Shown piece by piece: positions 31,849 to 43,762 of a DNA stretch of 64,000 nucleotides (position 1 is its first letter; every line of letters begins with the position of its first letter). Under the pieces are notes generated by a model. The model worked only from the letters and a program-made list of their open reading frames with translations, had not been told where the DNA came from and did no database searches. Both the position numbers and the translations under genes were made by a program. Source of the DNA: Gliomastix tumulicola (taxonomy: Eukaryota; Ascomycota; Sordariomycetes; Hypocreales; Bionectriaceae); the NCBI GenBank assembly GCA_001599755.1, contig BCHX01000001.1, forward strand, positions 310,001 through 374,000. The letters run 5' to 3'.

Positions 31849-34800
31849 GACACATGTGTCGTACATGAGGCTCTAGCGCCGAGACAGGGGGGGAGGGGAA
31901 GGGATGTAAATTCTACGAGAAGACGTAGAGGGAAGATATTACCCCTCAAAATCAAATCAGGGTATTCCGGAATAGAAATCGGCAGACAGATCTCAATGTG
32001 ACAAGCCGGGGCGGTGGTCTCCGGGGAACGGAGTGGCATGGCCGTACCGCATATCCGCACTATATCTTTAAATCCAGCCCGGGCTTTGGGCTCGCCTGGG
32101 ACGATCAGGCCGAGAGTCACCCCGACCGAAAGCCAGTTCCGGATCGTCCTACTCCGTGTCTTGCTACTGAATCAAGAGGCGAAACGACGCTTCGGGCAGT
32201 CCATGCGAAGAAAGAGTAGTAGACAAATCCACTAGATCTCCGCGAAACAGGATGCCGAGGGTAGATTAAACGCGGAGACGGTGCACCGTACATTGCACAT
32301 AACGCTATTAGGACATGAGCCAAGAGTGAGATACTCAGACGGTAAAAACAATCGAAGCCCCGTTATGCGCGAAGATATTGGCCAGGCCGCAGCCGTCACA
32401 TCCCTCGTCACCCGCCGTTGCATCCAGAGGGGTCGAGCCATCTTGGCTGGTAAGGCTGACGCCCGGTGATACCGCATCCGGCAGCCGTATCATCCAACCC
32501 ACGCAGGGCGCAGTCGGTGTGGACAGTGACAGTGCCGTGTTGTTGGATGGTGATATGCTGAGCCTCCACGGATGTCATCCGACAGGATAACGCCGACGAC
32601 ACATCAGAAAAGCCTCAGCCCATGTAACACGAGCGGGTGTGCCGCAGGCGATGTCTTTCTCCAGCCGTGCCCGACTGGCGGTTTTTCTCCGGAACGAGGC
32701 AATATCGAACAAGCAATTAGACGTCTGCGTCGATGCGGGGGAGCCAATATGCACGGCCGAGAAATGCGTCACTTCTCGGAATCCAGCAGGCGCTTGTTGG
32801 CTCCTCCACGGGGCATCGTGCATTTCGCTGCAGGTGACGGCGTGCTGAATGGTTCTCGATCTGGCCAGGGTGAAATCCCGCCATGTCTGATCTTGGATTG
32901 ATGCATGGAGTAGTAGTCAGACGTGTATGCAATAGCAAAGGTGATGGAAAATGAAGTGGGAGGAAACTGAGGCGGTTCTGAATCAAGTGACGACAGTGGC
33001 CCGTTCAGTGGACATTGGATTAGAGATTAGCGTTGTACAGCGGCAAGAGGTATTTTGCATGCCTTTACCCCGCATCAAGAGACTCCGAGACACCGTCACC
33101 AGGAAACATTCCAGTCACTGTAGTGGCTGCAGTAGCCTTAGGTAGCAGCACACGCCCCTGGAAAGGATTCAGTGCGCTGGAAGCCCTCAGCGTGGGAGGG
33201 ACTTCCACCATGAACCTCTCTCACTGTGCTTGGGAGGTGCGACATTTCCCAGATCCGCTCCCAGTGAACGTGTTAGAGCGTGACCTGCCCACTGTTACTG
33301 TCGTCCATGCTCCCCCGAAACCTCATTGACCACCTGCACCAGCCCACTTGGCATCTCTCTAGTGCCTGTCCATCAGGACCGTCGCAGGCGGAACCGCCGC
33401 CAACATGTACGAGGACGGGGCGCACCACTGCAGTCCGTCACTGGAACAAGACAAAGAATCGGCAGTCCGCGACGGATCTCGACTGCTGGACTTCCTCTTT
33501 GGACGGGCCATGTGGGCTTGGGGCCGTCCGGAGGGTGTGATCGGGCTGCTCATCGTGGTGGCGCGCCACCATCGCCGTGGTTATATGTCGATTGCTATGG
33601 AGGGCAGCCCTCCACCATTCCAGCGCCCATTCTTACGGCCTGACTAAACGGTGCTATTGGGTGGACAATAGCCCCTCTCCCTTGCAGCAGCAGCACCTGC
33701 TCATCCCGTATCGCGTCTGGTTGATTCATTCGTATTCCGTCCCATCAGTGAGCCGATGGGACGGATGAGCTGACACGAGGCTTGACCGTGAGGTCAGCTG
33801 GCGAGTGTCGTTGGCATCTGCCAAGGCTGGTCGCGAAACAGAACGAAATACCACGGCAGGGGGACACTGCGCACTATTCAGGCGAGCGGTTGAGACAGGC
33901 TGCTTGGAAAGACCTGGATGGCAGAGATTCAAGGTTCAATTGGGGATATTGCTGCTGCTAGCTGGAACTGCACTGGCGCAAAGAGGTCCAGGCGGAAATT
34001 TCTAGCGGTCAGAGTTCGTGCAGGGCAGGAACCAGGCATAATAGTCTAGACAGTTCAGCCCTGTTTTCCTTTGCCACTTGGGGCCCTTTTCTGTCAGCTG
34101 CTTTGTAAGCCTCGCGCCACGGTATCACAGATCAGGGATGGAAGACCAGCTGGCAAGGCAGGAGCCACCTCAGACAGCGACTTCTTGCAGGCCGCAGCCC
34201 TGAGGAATTCACATCACAAGCCTGTTAAGTGCCTTACCAATTGGCAAGGCATCTCCCACGGCCAGCGCGACCAGGCATCACCGGTCCTGCAAATGGCCCG
34301 ACGGCGAAGAGTCATTCAAGGCTGCGTTGCTCAAGGTTGCTTCTGCTAACAGGGACCTTCTCCATTTTTTCCCTCCCTTGTAGCTGCCATCCAACCGTTA
34401 CGCCGTGCGCGTGCGCTGTGTCTGCCACCACGGACAGACCCCAACACCCACCTGAGACGAGGGTCGACGAGCCGCCGTGAATTCTAGCTGGTGCTGTTGC
34501 CAAAGGACTTCCCGTAGATCTAAGCTGCCCGTGTTGCTCAATCACGAGCAGCCTAATCGCAAACACGAATTGTCGAGGTCGAGGCTGCGGGTTCCTTGAT
34601 TCCCTGACGAGGAGGTATGTACCTGCCTCTCAGTTCGTGCTGATCCCCTGTAATTTACCGCCTGCCTTCCCAGATGGCCCGTATCGGTCCCTGGAAGTGC
34701 CTGGAGTTCCCCATTCAGGTTCTGAACCACCTTAGCCCCGGCCCCACGTTTCCTGCAAACTGCCAAACTGCTAACCTCAGCAGCGTCAAGCCGGAACCCC

Positions 34801-35627
34801 CTTAACAAGGAATCCACCAGCCAACCTTGGAAACCCTCCACCTCCAAAATCGGCGGCGCGCGGTATGCAAACACACCCATCACCACTCGCAGTTGGACGA
34901 CTCTCCTTGCAGCCGAGGAATCAGCATTATTTTGTTCTCAGCCCACGCTTCGTGTCCGTGTTTTAACTTGCCGCGCTCAGCTCTGGTCAGCCGTTAGCAG
35001 CAGTACCCTCCGCACAGCTTCTTCCTCCCGTCTTGCCTCACCCTACCTTATTTTCCCGACGTCGTTTCTTTTCTCTTCTTTTTTCTTTGCTACCACTCGT
35101 TTCTCTTACCACACGGCTCACGAACCGAACTCGAATGTCCTCAGCTGACCGCCCCTCTGTCCCTCCCTTACGCCGCGGCAACGCCTCGCTTGTGTAATCG
35201 CTACGACCGCTGTTGATCATCGCCCGCTGACGACGAGACACCGTGCCGCTCTGGAGCGACTGGCAGCCTGCTCGTCTCCTTCGCCCGCCCCGACAGTCCG
35301 TTTCCCATTGGCTTTCACCGCCCCGAGTACTAAACGTCCGGCTGCGACGAGCCTCGAACACGGATCCGACTTCGCAATTGCTGTCGCCGTCCCTCGCTCG
35401 AAGACCCGCGCACACGCTGCTTTCTTCTCACGATCCGGACGGACCGTCCTGTCGGTGCCTCGCATCCTCCTTGACCTCAACGAACCGGTCCACAAAAATC
35501 AGACTCTCTCGACGTTCACACTTGCGTCCAGGCAACCGGCTTTGTTAGCAAGTGGCCCTCGTCGGTCCCGCGTCTGGTCGTCGAGCAGCAGACTCCCCCC
35601 CCGTCTTCCAAGGTCTGAACATCTTTC
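31849..35627. other. 3.8-kb intergenic region with long leader of nucleotidyltransferase gene
   Basis: No frame is convincing over 31.9-34.9 kb. A short one ending at 34005 carries a signal-like Leu run (LGILLLLAGTALAQ) but lacks a proper context. From about 34.9 kb the plus strand becomes CT-rich and stays so to the start codon at 35628, suggesting a long 5' leader. Long leaders are common for fungal RNA-regulatory genes. Confidence 0.45.
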
Positions 35628-38600
35628 ATGGACTCCCGGGTGACGACGGCCGAATCTCAGCATCCTTACGTCTACACCACCTCCTGGAACGGCAGGTCGA
35701 CAGCATCCTCGTCTGCACCCCCGACCGGCGGAAAAACGGTCCACACGGCGAGCGGTAAAGGTTCTGCAGCCAACAGGAATACGGCCGCGACGACTCCTCC
35801 ATACACTTCGCAATTGCTGGACGGCCCCGCAGATCTCAGCACGACGCAATCGTCGGCGCCGACTGGTCAATTTCCCCCGCAGATCGACTTCCTGCACGTC
35901 TACCAGTCGCACCTTCACTACGCACAACTCCTCCACTACAACAAGCTCGTCTCGCGAGGAGGGGGCCTCCAAGCGCCACCGCTCCCTCCCGTCGTGTCCT
36001 CGTCCCACGCCCAGGCAGGGCCCCGATCCCGGTCGTCTAGTAAAGTGTCGCTCAAGGACAGTTCTGGCGGCAAAGGTTCCAACACTGGAGGCCATGGGAG
36101 CAGGTCGAATCACAGCCCGGACAAGAATCGCTCCGTCATAACATCAAAGGAGACCTTGCGGTCCAAAATGCCGTCCAAGAATGCTTCGACACAGGCCCAG
36201 ACTGCGGAACCAGCGTCGAAGCCGCCGGCAAGTCGGCCGGCACAGTCAACCGCCTCGAGCGCACAGTCGCAACCTGCCCTATCGAGTTCAGTGCCGTCGA
36301 CTCCGCACCAACGAGCTAGGCAGTTCTCCTTTGAGTCCCGCGAGCCGTCGCCGAACGAGAATCCGACGAACCACTCCCCGCGCTCTGCGTATTCCGAGAC
36401 GAATAGCGCCTTGCCCTCGTTACGACCCTTGCCTCCCCCTCGACATGGCGGCTGCAAGTACGAGACTTCTCAGATCAACTCGAGACGGAGGATACCATAC
36501 TCCAACGGGAACGATCCGCTGAAGCAGATGGACCTGGGCAAGATCAAGGGCAGCCTCACACGCGAGGAAGAAGTCAAAGTCGCCACAGATATGCGGGAGG
36601 TCTACGACCGGTTATTACCGAACGAGCAGGTGGAAGAGAAGAGGCAGAAACTTGTACAAAAGCTGGAGAAGATTTTCAACGATGAATGGCCGGGGCACGA
36701 CATCAGGGCTCACTTGTTTGGCTCTTCCGGCAACCTGCTTTGCTCAGACGATTCCGACGGTACATACAGTCCCGCTTCCTACTCGCTACTACTGTCGTTG
36801 GAGAGGCTAACATTCTGGTGACAGTGGACATTTGCATCACAACGTCATGGCACGAGCTCGAAGGCGTTTGTATGATTGCTGACCTCCTAGCACGGCGTAA
36901 GTTTTGTCTCCTTGCGAAGCGAGGCACTCGCGGCTATTGTTAACACTTTCGCAGGCGGGATGGAGAAGGTGGTGTGCATTTCGGCGGCCAAGGTTCCTAT
37001 CGTGAAGATGTGGGATCCTGAGCTTGAACTTTCCTGCGACATGAACGTCAACAATACCCTTGCGCTCGAAAACACGAGAATGATTCGCATTTATATCGAG
37101 ATCGATCCACGGGTTCGGCAGCTGGCGATGATCATAAAATACTGGACAAAGAGGAGGGTTGTCAACGATGCAGGTGAGTATCAGAGGAGGAGTCAGTCAG
37201 CTTCGGGTCAGATTTGTGCTAATCCAGTCGCAGCTTTCGGTGGTACTTTGAGCTCCTACACTTGGATATGTCTCATTATTGCCTTCCTCCAACTCCGAAC
37301 GCCGCCGGTCCTGCCAACGCTACATGCCCTGCCGTACAAGACCCAAAAGCCAGGGCATCCTCCGAGCGCCTTCGCGGACAACCTCAAGAGGCTGAAAGGG
37401 CTCGGCGACGCTAACAAAGCGTCCGTGGCGGATCTGCTCTTCCAGTTCTTCCGGTTCTACGCGCACGAGTTCAACTACGACAAATACGTCCTCTCCGTCC
37501 GATTAGGGAAGCTAATGACCAAGGGGGACAAGAATTGGGAACACGCCCTGAACAACCGACTTTGCGTAGAGGAGCCCTTCAACACGTCGCGGAATCTTGG
37601 CAACACGGTCGACGAGTACTCGTTCCGGGGCCTACATCAGGAGCTCCGCCGTGCGTTCGATCTTATATCGGCTGCAAACTTCCAGGAGGCGTGTGAGCAG
37701 TTTGTCTTCCCGAAAGAGGAGGAGCGGGTGTGGTCTAGGCCGCCACCCCAATCTCGACCGGTCATGCTCCGTAGTGCGTCACAAAGCCACACAGGGTCGG
37801 GCAGAGGCGGACGAGGTGGTCACAGGGGCGGACGGCATAATTATCGCGGCGGAAACGCTGGAGGCGGTGGCGGCGGTGGCGCAAATGGCACTGGGCCAAA
37901 CCGCAGGTCCTCATCCAGCGTACCGACCTACGACCAGGGGCTTTTCGCCTCTCCCATGGGCATCCAACAGGATATGACCTGGTTCCAGAACGGCCAGTTC
38001 CCGATACAATACACGCCCGAGATGCTTGCTCAGCTCGCATATCATCAGCAGGAGAACATTCGGCAGTTCCAGCAGTTGTATGCGCAGAATCCTGTCTACA
38101 GCCAGCTGCAGAATATGGGAGGCCACTCCGGGATGGCACAGGGATCTGCGACGGGCCAGTCGCAGTCAGCTGATCGGTCGAGGACCAACTCGTTTGACAA
38201 CCCGCCTCTCAGCGCACCTTTACGACCCGACCTCTACGCATTGTACGGCATGACTCTCGGACAGCCTTTCTTTGCAACGCCAACCAAAGGCTATGGCACG
38301 TACCCGTCGTCACCTGCAACGACAAGTGGGACGGGGCAGGACTACCGGCGGCCACTGCAGAGATCCACCGTGAGCACAGAGAAGGGCGGCTCGGCTTCCA
38401 GCAGCTCGCTTAGGTCGCAGTCTCAGCCAGCAGCACGCTCACAGTCTGTAGGGACTAGCGGGGTCAATGGCCATCACCCATTGTCCACCAGTCAGTCCAC
38501 CACGAACGTGACAGGATACAGCCCGCGGAACGCCAACGGTGTCTCGATCCCGAACTTCATCTCGCCAGAGGACGACACGGATGAGACGCCCAAAGCTGCG

Positions 38601-39803
38601 TCTGTGTCTCCGCAGTCAGAGGGGGAGAGCAAGTACATGGCCTATTTCACCTCGGAGAGCCCCAGGCCCATCCCCAATGCTTTGTATCAGCAGCCTCCGC
38701 AGCCCCCTCTGATGACCAACGGGATAGCATTTGGGGACATGGCCCACCAGTCTGCAAATGCTTCAAGCCCTACATCGGGGCGTCTCTCAAGCGAGCAGCT
38801 TCCGCAGAGTCTACTCGAGAGGAGGATCAAGAGATCCTCAAGGTCGCCGTCGCCGCTTGGGCATGCTCGGGCTCAGTCAACGGGGACGAATGCAGCAGCC
38901 GTAGCCGCAGCGAATCAGAGTGCCCAGCTCCCTCCGCGCCCAATGGTAGTTAACGGCTCCAACGGCATTCACGACCTCGACGCACGGGCAGCGGCGGCGG
39001 CGGCGGCGGCGGCAGCCGAGGCTAATGCAGCTCCCGCCAACTTCGAGAATCCGCTGCACAACGCCCAGACAACGCAGACGGCTCCAAGCAACGATTCGTC
39101 AGCACCCGCGACAAAGGCACCGGCAGAGCAGCTTCCGCCAGATGACCGGCCTCCACTCGTGCTGAATGGAAGTAACCACCACCTCAATCGACATGCGCAG
39201 AGCGACGATTCATCGTTTCGAGAACGAATTGCCATGATGAATTCTCAGTACATGAACCCCCAGGCTCCAACGCAAGATGCCGGGCCGTTCCGCAACGGCT
39301 ACCTGGCGACATCGACGAGGCAGGGCGCGATGATGTCGTACCAGCCCCAGACTGCGGCGATGGCACCCCTAGATCTTGCCATTAGCGATCGGCGGCCCAT
39401 TGGCTCCGATGTGTCCCTGCTGTCCCCCGTCTACGAGACCCGCACGCCGTCGCCGACGGTCATTCGGAAGCTGGATGGACCTGGGAGGCTCGAGCGGCCT
39501 GCCAGCAACAATACCCAGGGCGACCCGAAGAAACAGAATTGGAGTCAAAGCTCGAAGACCTCGCCGAAGGAGGCAGAGCACCAACCAGAGAGCTCACCGG
39601 AGGCGCAGAAGCAGGGCAAAGGCCTAAAGCCAGGGAACCAGCCGTCGAAAGCAAATGGCGTCAACGGCCATACACGTGGTGCGAGTGAGTCTGGCTGGCA
39701 GAAAGCTGGGAAGAACAACAAGAAGAAGGGCGGGAACAACACCATCCAGCAAGGGCACGCTGAGCAGCCCCCGAAGCGCGATTCTGAGCGGAAAGGCGGC
39801 TGA
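35628..39803 (+). CDS. Cid1/TUTase-type nucleotidyltransferase with RGG and low-complexity tail
   Basis: Four exons (35628-36759, 36825-36896, 36955-37173, 37234-39803) give 1330 aa. Intron 3 is 60 bp and in frame, so an unspliced reading would also stay open. A disordered Ser/Pro-rich N-terminus (about 1-290) precedes the catalytic domain. LFGSSGNLLCSDDSDVDICI (about 366-385) is the GS plus DxD metal-binding core of DNA polymerase beta-like nucleotidyltransferases. A PAP-associated segment lies around 540-620 and includes VEEPFNTSRNLGN. Next come a Gly/Arg-rich GRGGRGGHRGGRHNYRGG box, long Gln/Ser/Pro tracts and a poly-Ala run near 1060. This architecture fits cytoplasmic poly(A) or poly(U) polymerases of the Cid family. 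It would tail RNA, but whether with A or U cannot be read from sequence. Confidence 0.88.
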
Positions 39804-40197
39804 AATGGCCGAGCTCAACAGCGGGGCTCTTCATCGTGATCTGCTGTTCCCTCGTTCGCGTCGCGGCTGGATGGCTTTGTCGTCCCCAAGTCGCTCTATC
39901 TCGTTTCCTTTTTGCTCCTACATCTTGGATAGGATGGACGGTACAGGCGTTTGCTCGCCTACCGCCGCGCGGAGCACCAGCCAAATTGGCAAACAGTTAC
40001 GAAGGATGATAGCAATCGGTGGCGGACGGCATTTACTGCTCAGCTTGGATCAAAGAGAATCTTCGCTGTTCTGCAGGCGATGTCAATTCATAATTGTACG
40101 ATTTGGAGAAGCGGAATTATCCGGTCTTGACACACGCTCTGGAAGATCTGGCAGGATCTTCGTCAGCAACGCTACCAGCAACATGGACCGGAGCGAG

Positions 40198-40231
40198 CAC
40201 GAGAACGAGAATGAGAATGAGAATGAGAACG
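40198..40231 (+). repeat. GAGAAT-type hexanucleotide repeat
   Basis: Imperfect tandem GAGAAT/GAGAAC units (about five) lie in intergenic DNA. Confidence 0.6.
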
Positions 40232-41036
40232 ATATTGACATTGGTATTCCACAGGGCGCGCAGATCATATGCACAGACAGCCAGCATTTACTTTGTCGGG
40301 GGGTGGAAGATGGGGGTGGGGGGATGAAAGCGGCACGGTCTGTGGTATACATACAATTGTTGGCACTTTGAATGGCGTTGTTGCGTTGGCATTGGCATTC
40401 AGGACGAGCCCGGAGACACTTGCATCTGATGAGCGAGAAAGGCGTCCTTGATTCAAAACGGCAGGGTTCTGGCCATCTGGGCTGCTTCCATTTTCCTCTT
40501 TTTTTACCCCATCATCTTTCCTCCTCATAATCAGAGGGAGCGAAGATTGGATGGCAGCCAAACACAGGTATAGACGGGTACAATTGCGTAAAAGGCATAC
40601 AGATATAGCGAATACGGAAAGCGAGTTAAATGACATGGGACGGATGATGCCTGTGTCGGGTCGGTGATGTCGGTGATCTGTCGGTGATGCTACCCTGGAT
40701 TCGGGATCTTTCCATGCATCTGCCTCGGGGTACCGGGCTTGTCTGCAGGCGTACAAAAGGGATGATACTCCGTAGAGAGAGAGCATGAGGCTATTTCTAA
40801 TCATAGCACGCTGCAGCTCGTAATCTGGAGGACGGTGTAGCAACCCTGGACGCGGTGGCGTTCGATATTAAATTGACAAATGATGAGATATATCTCGTGT
40901 ACAAAAGTGCCAGGATCGGACGTTGCACTGATTAGTCGTATCTTACGAGGCAGATTGAGCAACAACCACAAGCTTATCTAAAGGTAGGCTGACGACGGAA
41001 CACAGCGCTACCTTATCTTCACTTAAGGAGTCTCGA

Positions 41037-41053
41037 CCCCCCCCCCCCCCCCC
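41037..41053. repeat. Poly-C tract
   Basis: A run of about 17 C residues; length calls in such runs are often unreliable. Confidence 0.7.
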
Positions 41054-41289
41054 AAGCTTTGTATCACGGGGAAGCTCGCTATCTGTGGCGCGACGCGCGC
41101 GTCGATGGAGGTGAAGAAGCTTGTGACACTTGAAGAAAAAGACCATCGGCAAAAAGGGACTTTGGACAGGCGACCCAGTGCATTTCACTCTGGCCTAGAC
41201 CCAGACCCCGGGCGGAGATCCAGCGCTTTTTCCCCCAGGGAGGGTCCCCTCCTTGACTGGGCGGCGCCTTGTTTCTCATCCTGGGCTGG

Positions 41290-41304
41290 GGTGTGTGTGT
41301 GTGT
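41290..41304. repeat. GT dinucleotide repeat
   Basis: About seven GT units in intergenic DNA. Confidence 0.6.
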
Positions 41305-41535
41305 CTGTTTGTGTGCTTGTGCAGGGTGTGGCTTGCAGGGCATGCTACAAGATGGAAAATTGCGCCCGCTGGGATGGAAGCGACGGCACGGGTTCTTTTT
41401 TTCTTGGTGTTTTTTTCCTCCTTTCTTTTTTCTTTCCCCGTGACTTGTTTCTTTCCCGCTTCTTTGGCGTGTTCCTTTGCCTTGGCTTGATTGGCGGGGA
41501 GGAGAAAGCCGCAGGACCAGGGATTAGGGGGGGGG

Positions 41536-41536
41536 N
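41536..41536. other. Ambiguous base within a G run
   Basis: A single N lies inside a poly-G tract, showing local uncertainty in the assembly. Confidence 0.95.
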
Positions 41537-42562
41537 GGGAGGTGAAATTGCGGGTTAGCTGCTGTCTGTCAACGAATGTGTCCAGTGCTTTACGGTTTAG
41601 TTAGCGTCGAAGCAGTGGGAACGGGGGTGTGACAGTGTGATGAGGTGAGGATGAAGAGAGTTGGCATTAGAATTGGTGGCTGATACGGGCAATGCGAGCC
41701 GTGCCCCTTGGCGGGCTGGGTTTTGTCCTACTCTGTGTGTCTGTACAGTGAGAGGGAGATTCGACCTGCCGCGATGAGACAAGCGCGGGCGTGATTGACG
41801 ACAATGCATGGCATGCAGGCAGGCCGCCCAGGGCGCTGGCATCGAGCAGGAGGATGAGGCAGGAAGGAAAAGCTCAGATCAGCTCCCGACGGACGCCGTT
41901 GCCAGCACATGGCAGGCATGGGCGTGGCATGGCTGCACCCGTCCGTCTCATCCGTCGGACGGGGGAGGGGGGGTGGTGGTCGTTCAGGGATAGGGGATGG
42001 GCGGGCTTTTGAAATGAGCGATGGTTGCCAATTGCCGAGTGTCGCGACAGGCGACAGGCGTGGAATGGGTGATGGGATGTGATCGAGCTGCCGCGAAACA
42101 ATCCTGTGATGCATCCTGTGCGTGATACGGACGATGAATGAAGAAGGGATGTGCAATGCAGTCATTACGGCGTAGCATCAGTCGGCCCTCCCCCGTAGAA
42201 AGCTGCCTGCCTGGCCCGCTGGAGACCTGGAGAGACAGCCTGGAGAACGGGCGTGACAGCGACCAACCACCACAGCTTCTGCAGCGCTCCAGAAACCGCC
42301 CCCGGAAATCGAACCAAGGCCGCCCCTCTGCGGACCCTCCGCATTTTTTCTTACATTTCCTGGGACCAAGGTTGCAATGGCGTTGCAACGGGCTGGGCTG
42401 GGCGGATGTCGCATTCCTATTCGTCCAGTCGGCCTCGGGGAGCCTCAGATCTTATCTTAGCGACGGAACGGTGGCTTTTTGGAAATGGCCGTTGGGTGGT
42501 GGATGGTGGATGCATGCATTTACTGGTGCGTTTTGCTTGGGTGGTGCTGTTTCTGCTGTTGT

Positions 42563-42567
<5 letters not shown>

Positions 42568-42594
<27 letters not shown>
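42568..42594 (+). repeat. CTG trinucleotide repeat
   Basis: Nine CTG units within the leader region upstream of the F-box gene. Confidence 0.8.
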
Positions 42595-42595
<1 letters not shown>

Positions 42596-43685
42596 TCTTC
42601 CTCCTCCACCTTGCACGCACTTTCCCTCCTTCTCCTCCGCAATCCACACATCCCGCCTTTTTACATTGCCCATCTCCTCCCAAACCCCCAAACCCTTGCT
42701 TTTCGGGTCGCACGCCAACCCCGACGTCCGACCTTTGACGAATCGCCGCGGCGCTGTCTGACGGTCGCTTGTGCTGCGGTTCTCTGCTGCCTGGTGTGTA
42801 TTTTCGCCGCCTTGCTGATTCAGCGACGAGCCTCCCTCTCCCCCACGCCACGACGAGGCACCGCCGCCCGAGACCCTCGATTTGTGCACTTTCGCCAGTG
42901 GGACGAAGCAGTCCAGCCCAGCCCAGCCCGGTTCCGGAAGCGGTTTTCGCCCCCTTTGCTTCTGACGCACCGTCTGCCGTTGAAACGTCCACGTTGCGAT
43001 TCTGCCAAACCTTGACTGACGCCACCGTTCCGTCACTTTCTTTCATCCTCGAGCGAACGCTTCATCCCGACTACTACGACGACGACGACGACGACGGGCG
43101 ACCTGCCTGCCCTCCCCGCTTTTCGTGCCTTGTCTCGCACTGGTGTGTGCCTTGCGCGACGGCGACAGCGGTGACACTCGTGTGTGTCTCGGATAAATCT
43201 TACGAGGGGAGAGAGTTGTGCGACAACCCCACGGCTATTTTTGGACGGCGAGCGAGCGAGACGATACTGCGACCGTACACACACACACACAGCGACCGAT
43301 CGTGTGTACAAGAGGGGAGGAATTACCTGACGAGTGGCGGTCACAAAACGAACAGGCGACGACGATTGACCCGACGAACCGACAAGCCGATCGATCGATA
43401 CAATCACTGATATCCGGGAACCTTGAGAGATCGTCGCGAGGAGGCGGGCAACAATGCCCCGCGCTGTCGCATGCTCTGACACCTCTCCCATCCGCAAGGT
43501 CTGAACCGCACAGCCCACTACGCGGCTGCGGCGGCCCTGCGTCGCATGCCGTTGGAAACACGCCCCCGCGTGCGACTTGCCGATGAGCGGACGATATTGC
43601 AAACGAATACAACGAGCGAGAAGAAAAGCACAAGACGTTCTAAATCGATAGACGGACGTAGAAGAGTGCAGAGGAGGGAGAGTTA

Positions 43686-43706
43686 CGATACGATACGATA
43701 CGATAG
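43686..43706 (+). repeat. CGATA pentanucleotide repeat
   Basis: About four CGATA units lie just upstream of a GATATATATA stretch (about 43714) and the F-box gene start. Confidence 0.6.
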
Positions 43707-43762
43707 GTTAGGGGGATATATATACGGTTGGAAGGCGCGTTGTCAAGAGTTGTGCGCCCAAG

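Larger units (their letters stand above)
39804..43762. other. 4-kb intergenic region rich in simple repeats
   Basis: No supported gene. It contains an 8-kind mix of simple repeats and homopolymers, one ambiguous base (41536), and from about 42.1 kb a long plus-strand leader that runs into the F-box gene. Several overlapping frames at 42.1-43.6 kb are Pro/Ser/Arg-rich in all readings, as expected for a GC-rich leader. Confidence 0.45.

Noticed and set aside
33805..34005. Short secreted-looking peptide frame (LGILLLLAGTALAQ)
   Set aside because: The hydrophobic run is not N-terminal in the frame and there is no supporting start or downstream mature peptide.
36912..39803. Separate gene starting at 36912
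   Set aside because: It begins inside an intron; splicing joins this frame to the upstream nucleotidyltransferase core.
42138..43600. Several overlapping long frames upstream of the F-box gene
   Set aside because: All three frames on both strands are low-complexity and none shows a domain; this is better read as a GC-rich leader.
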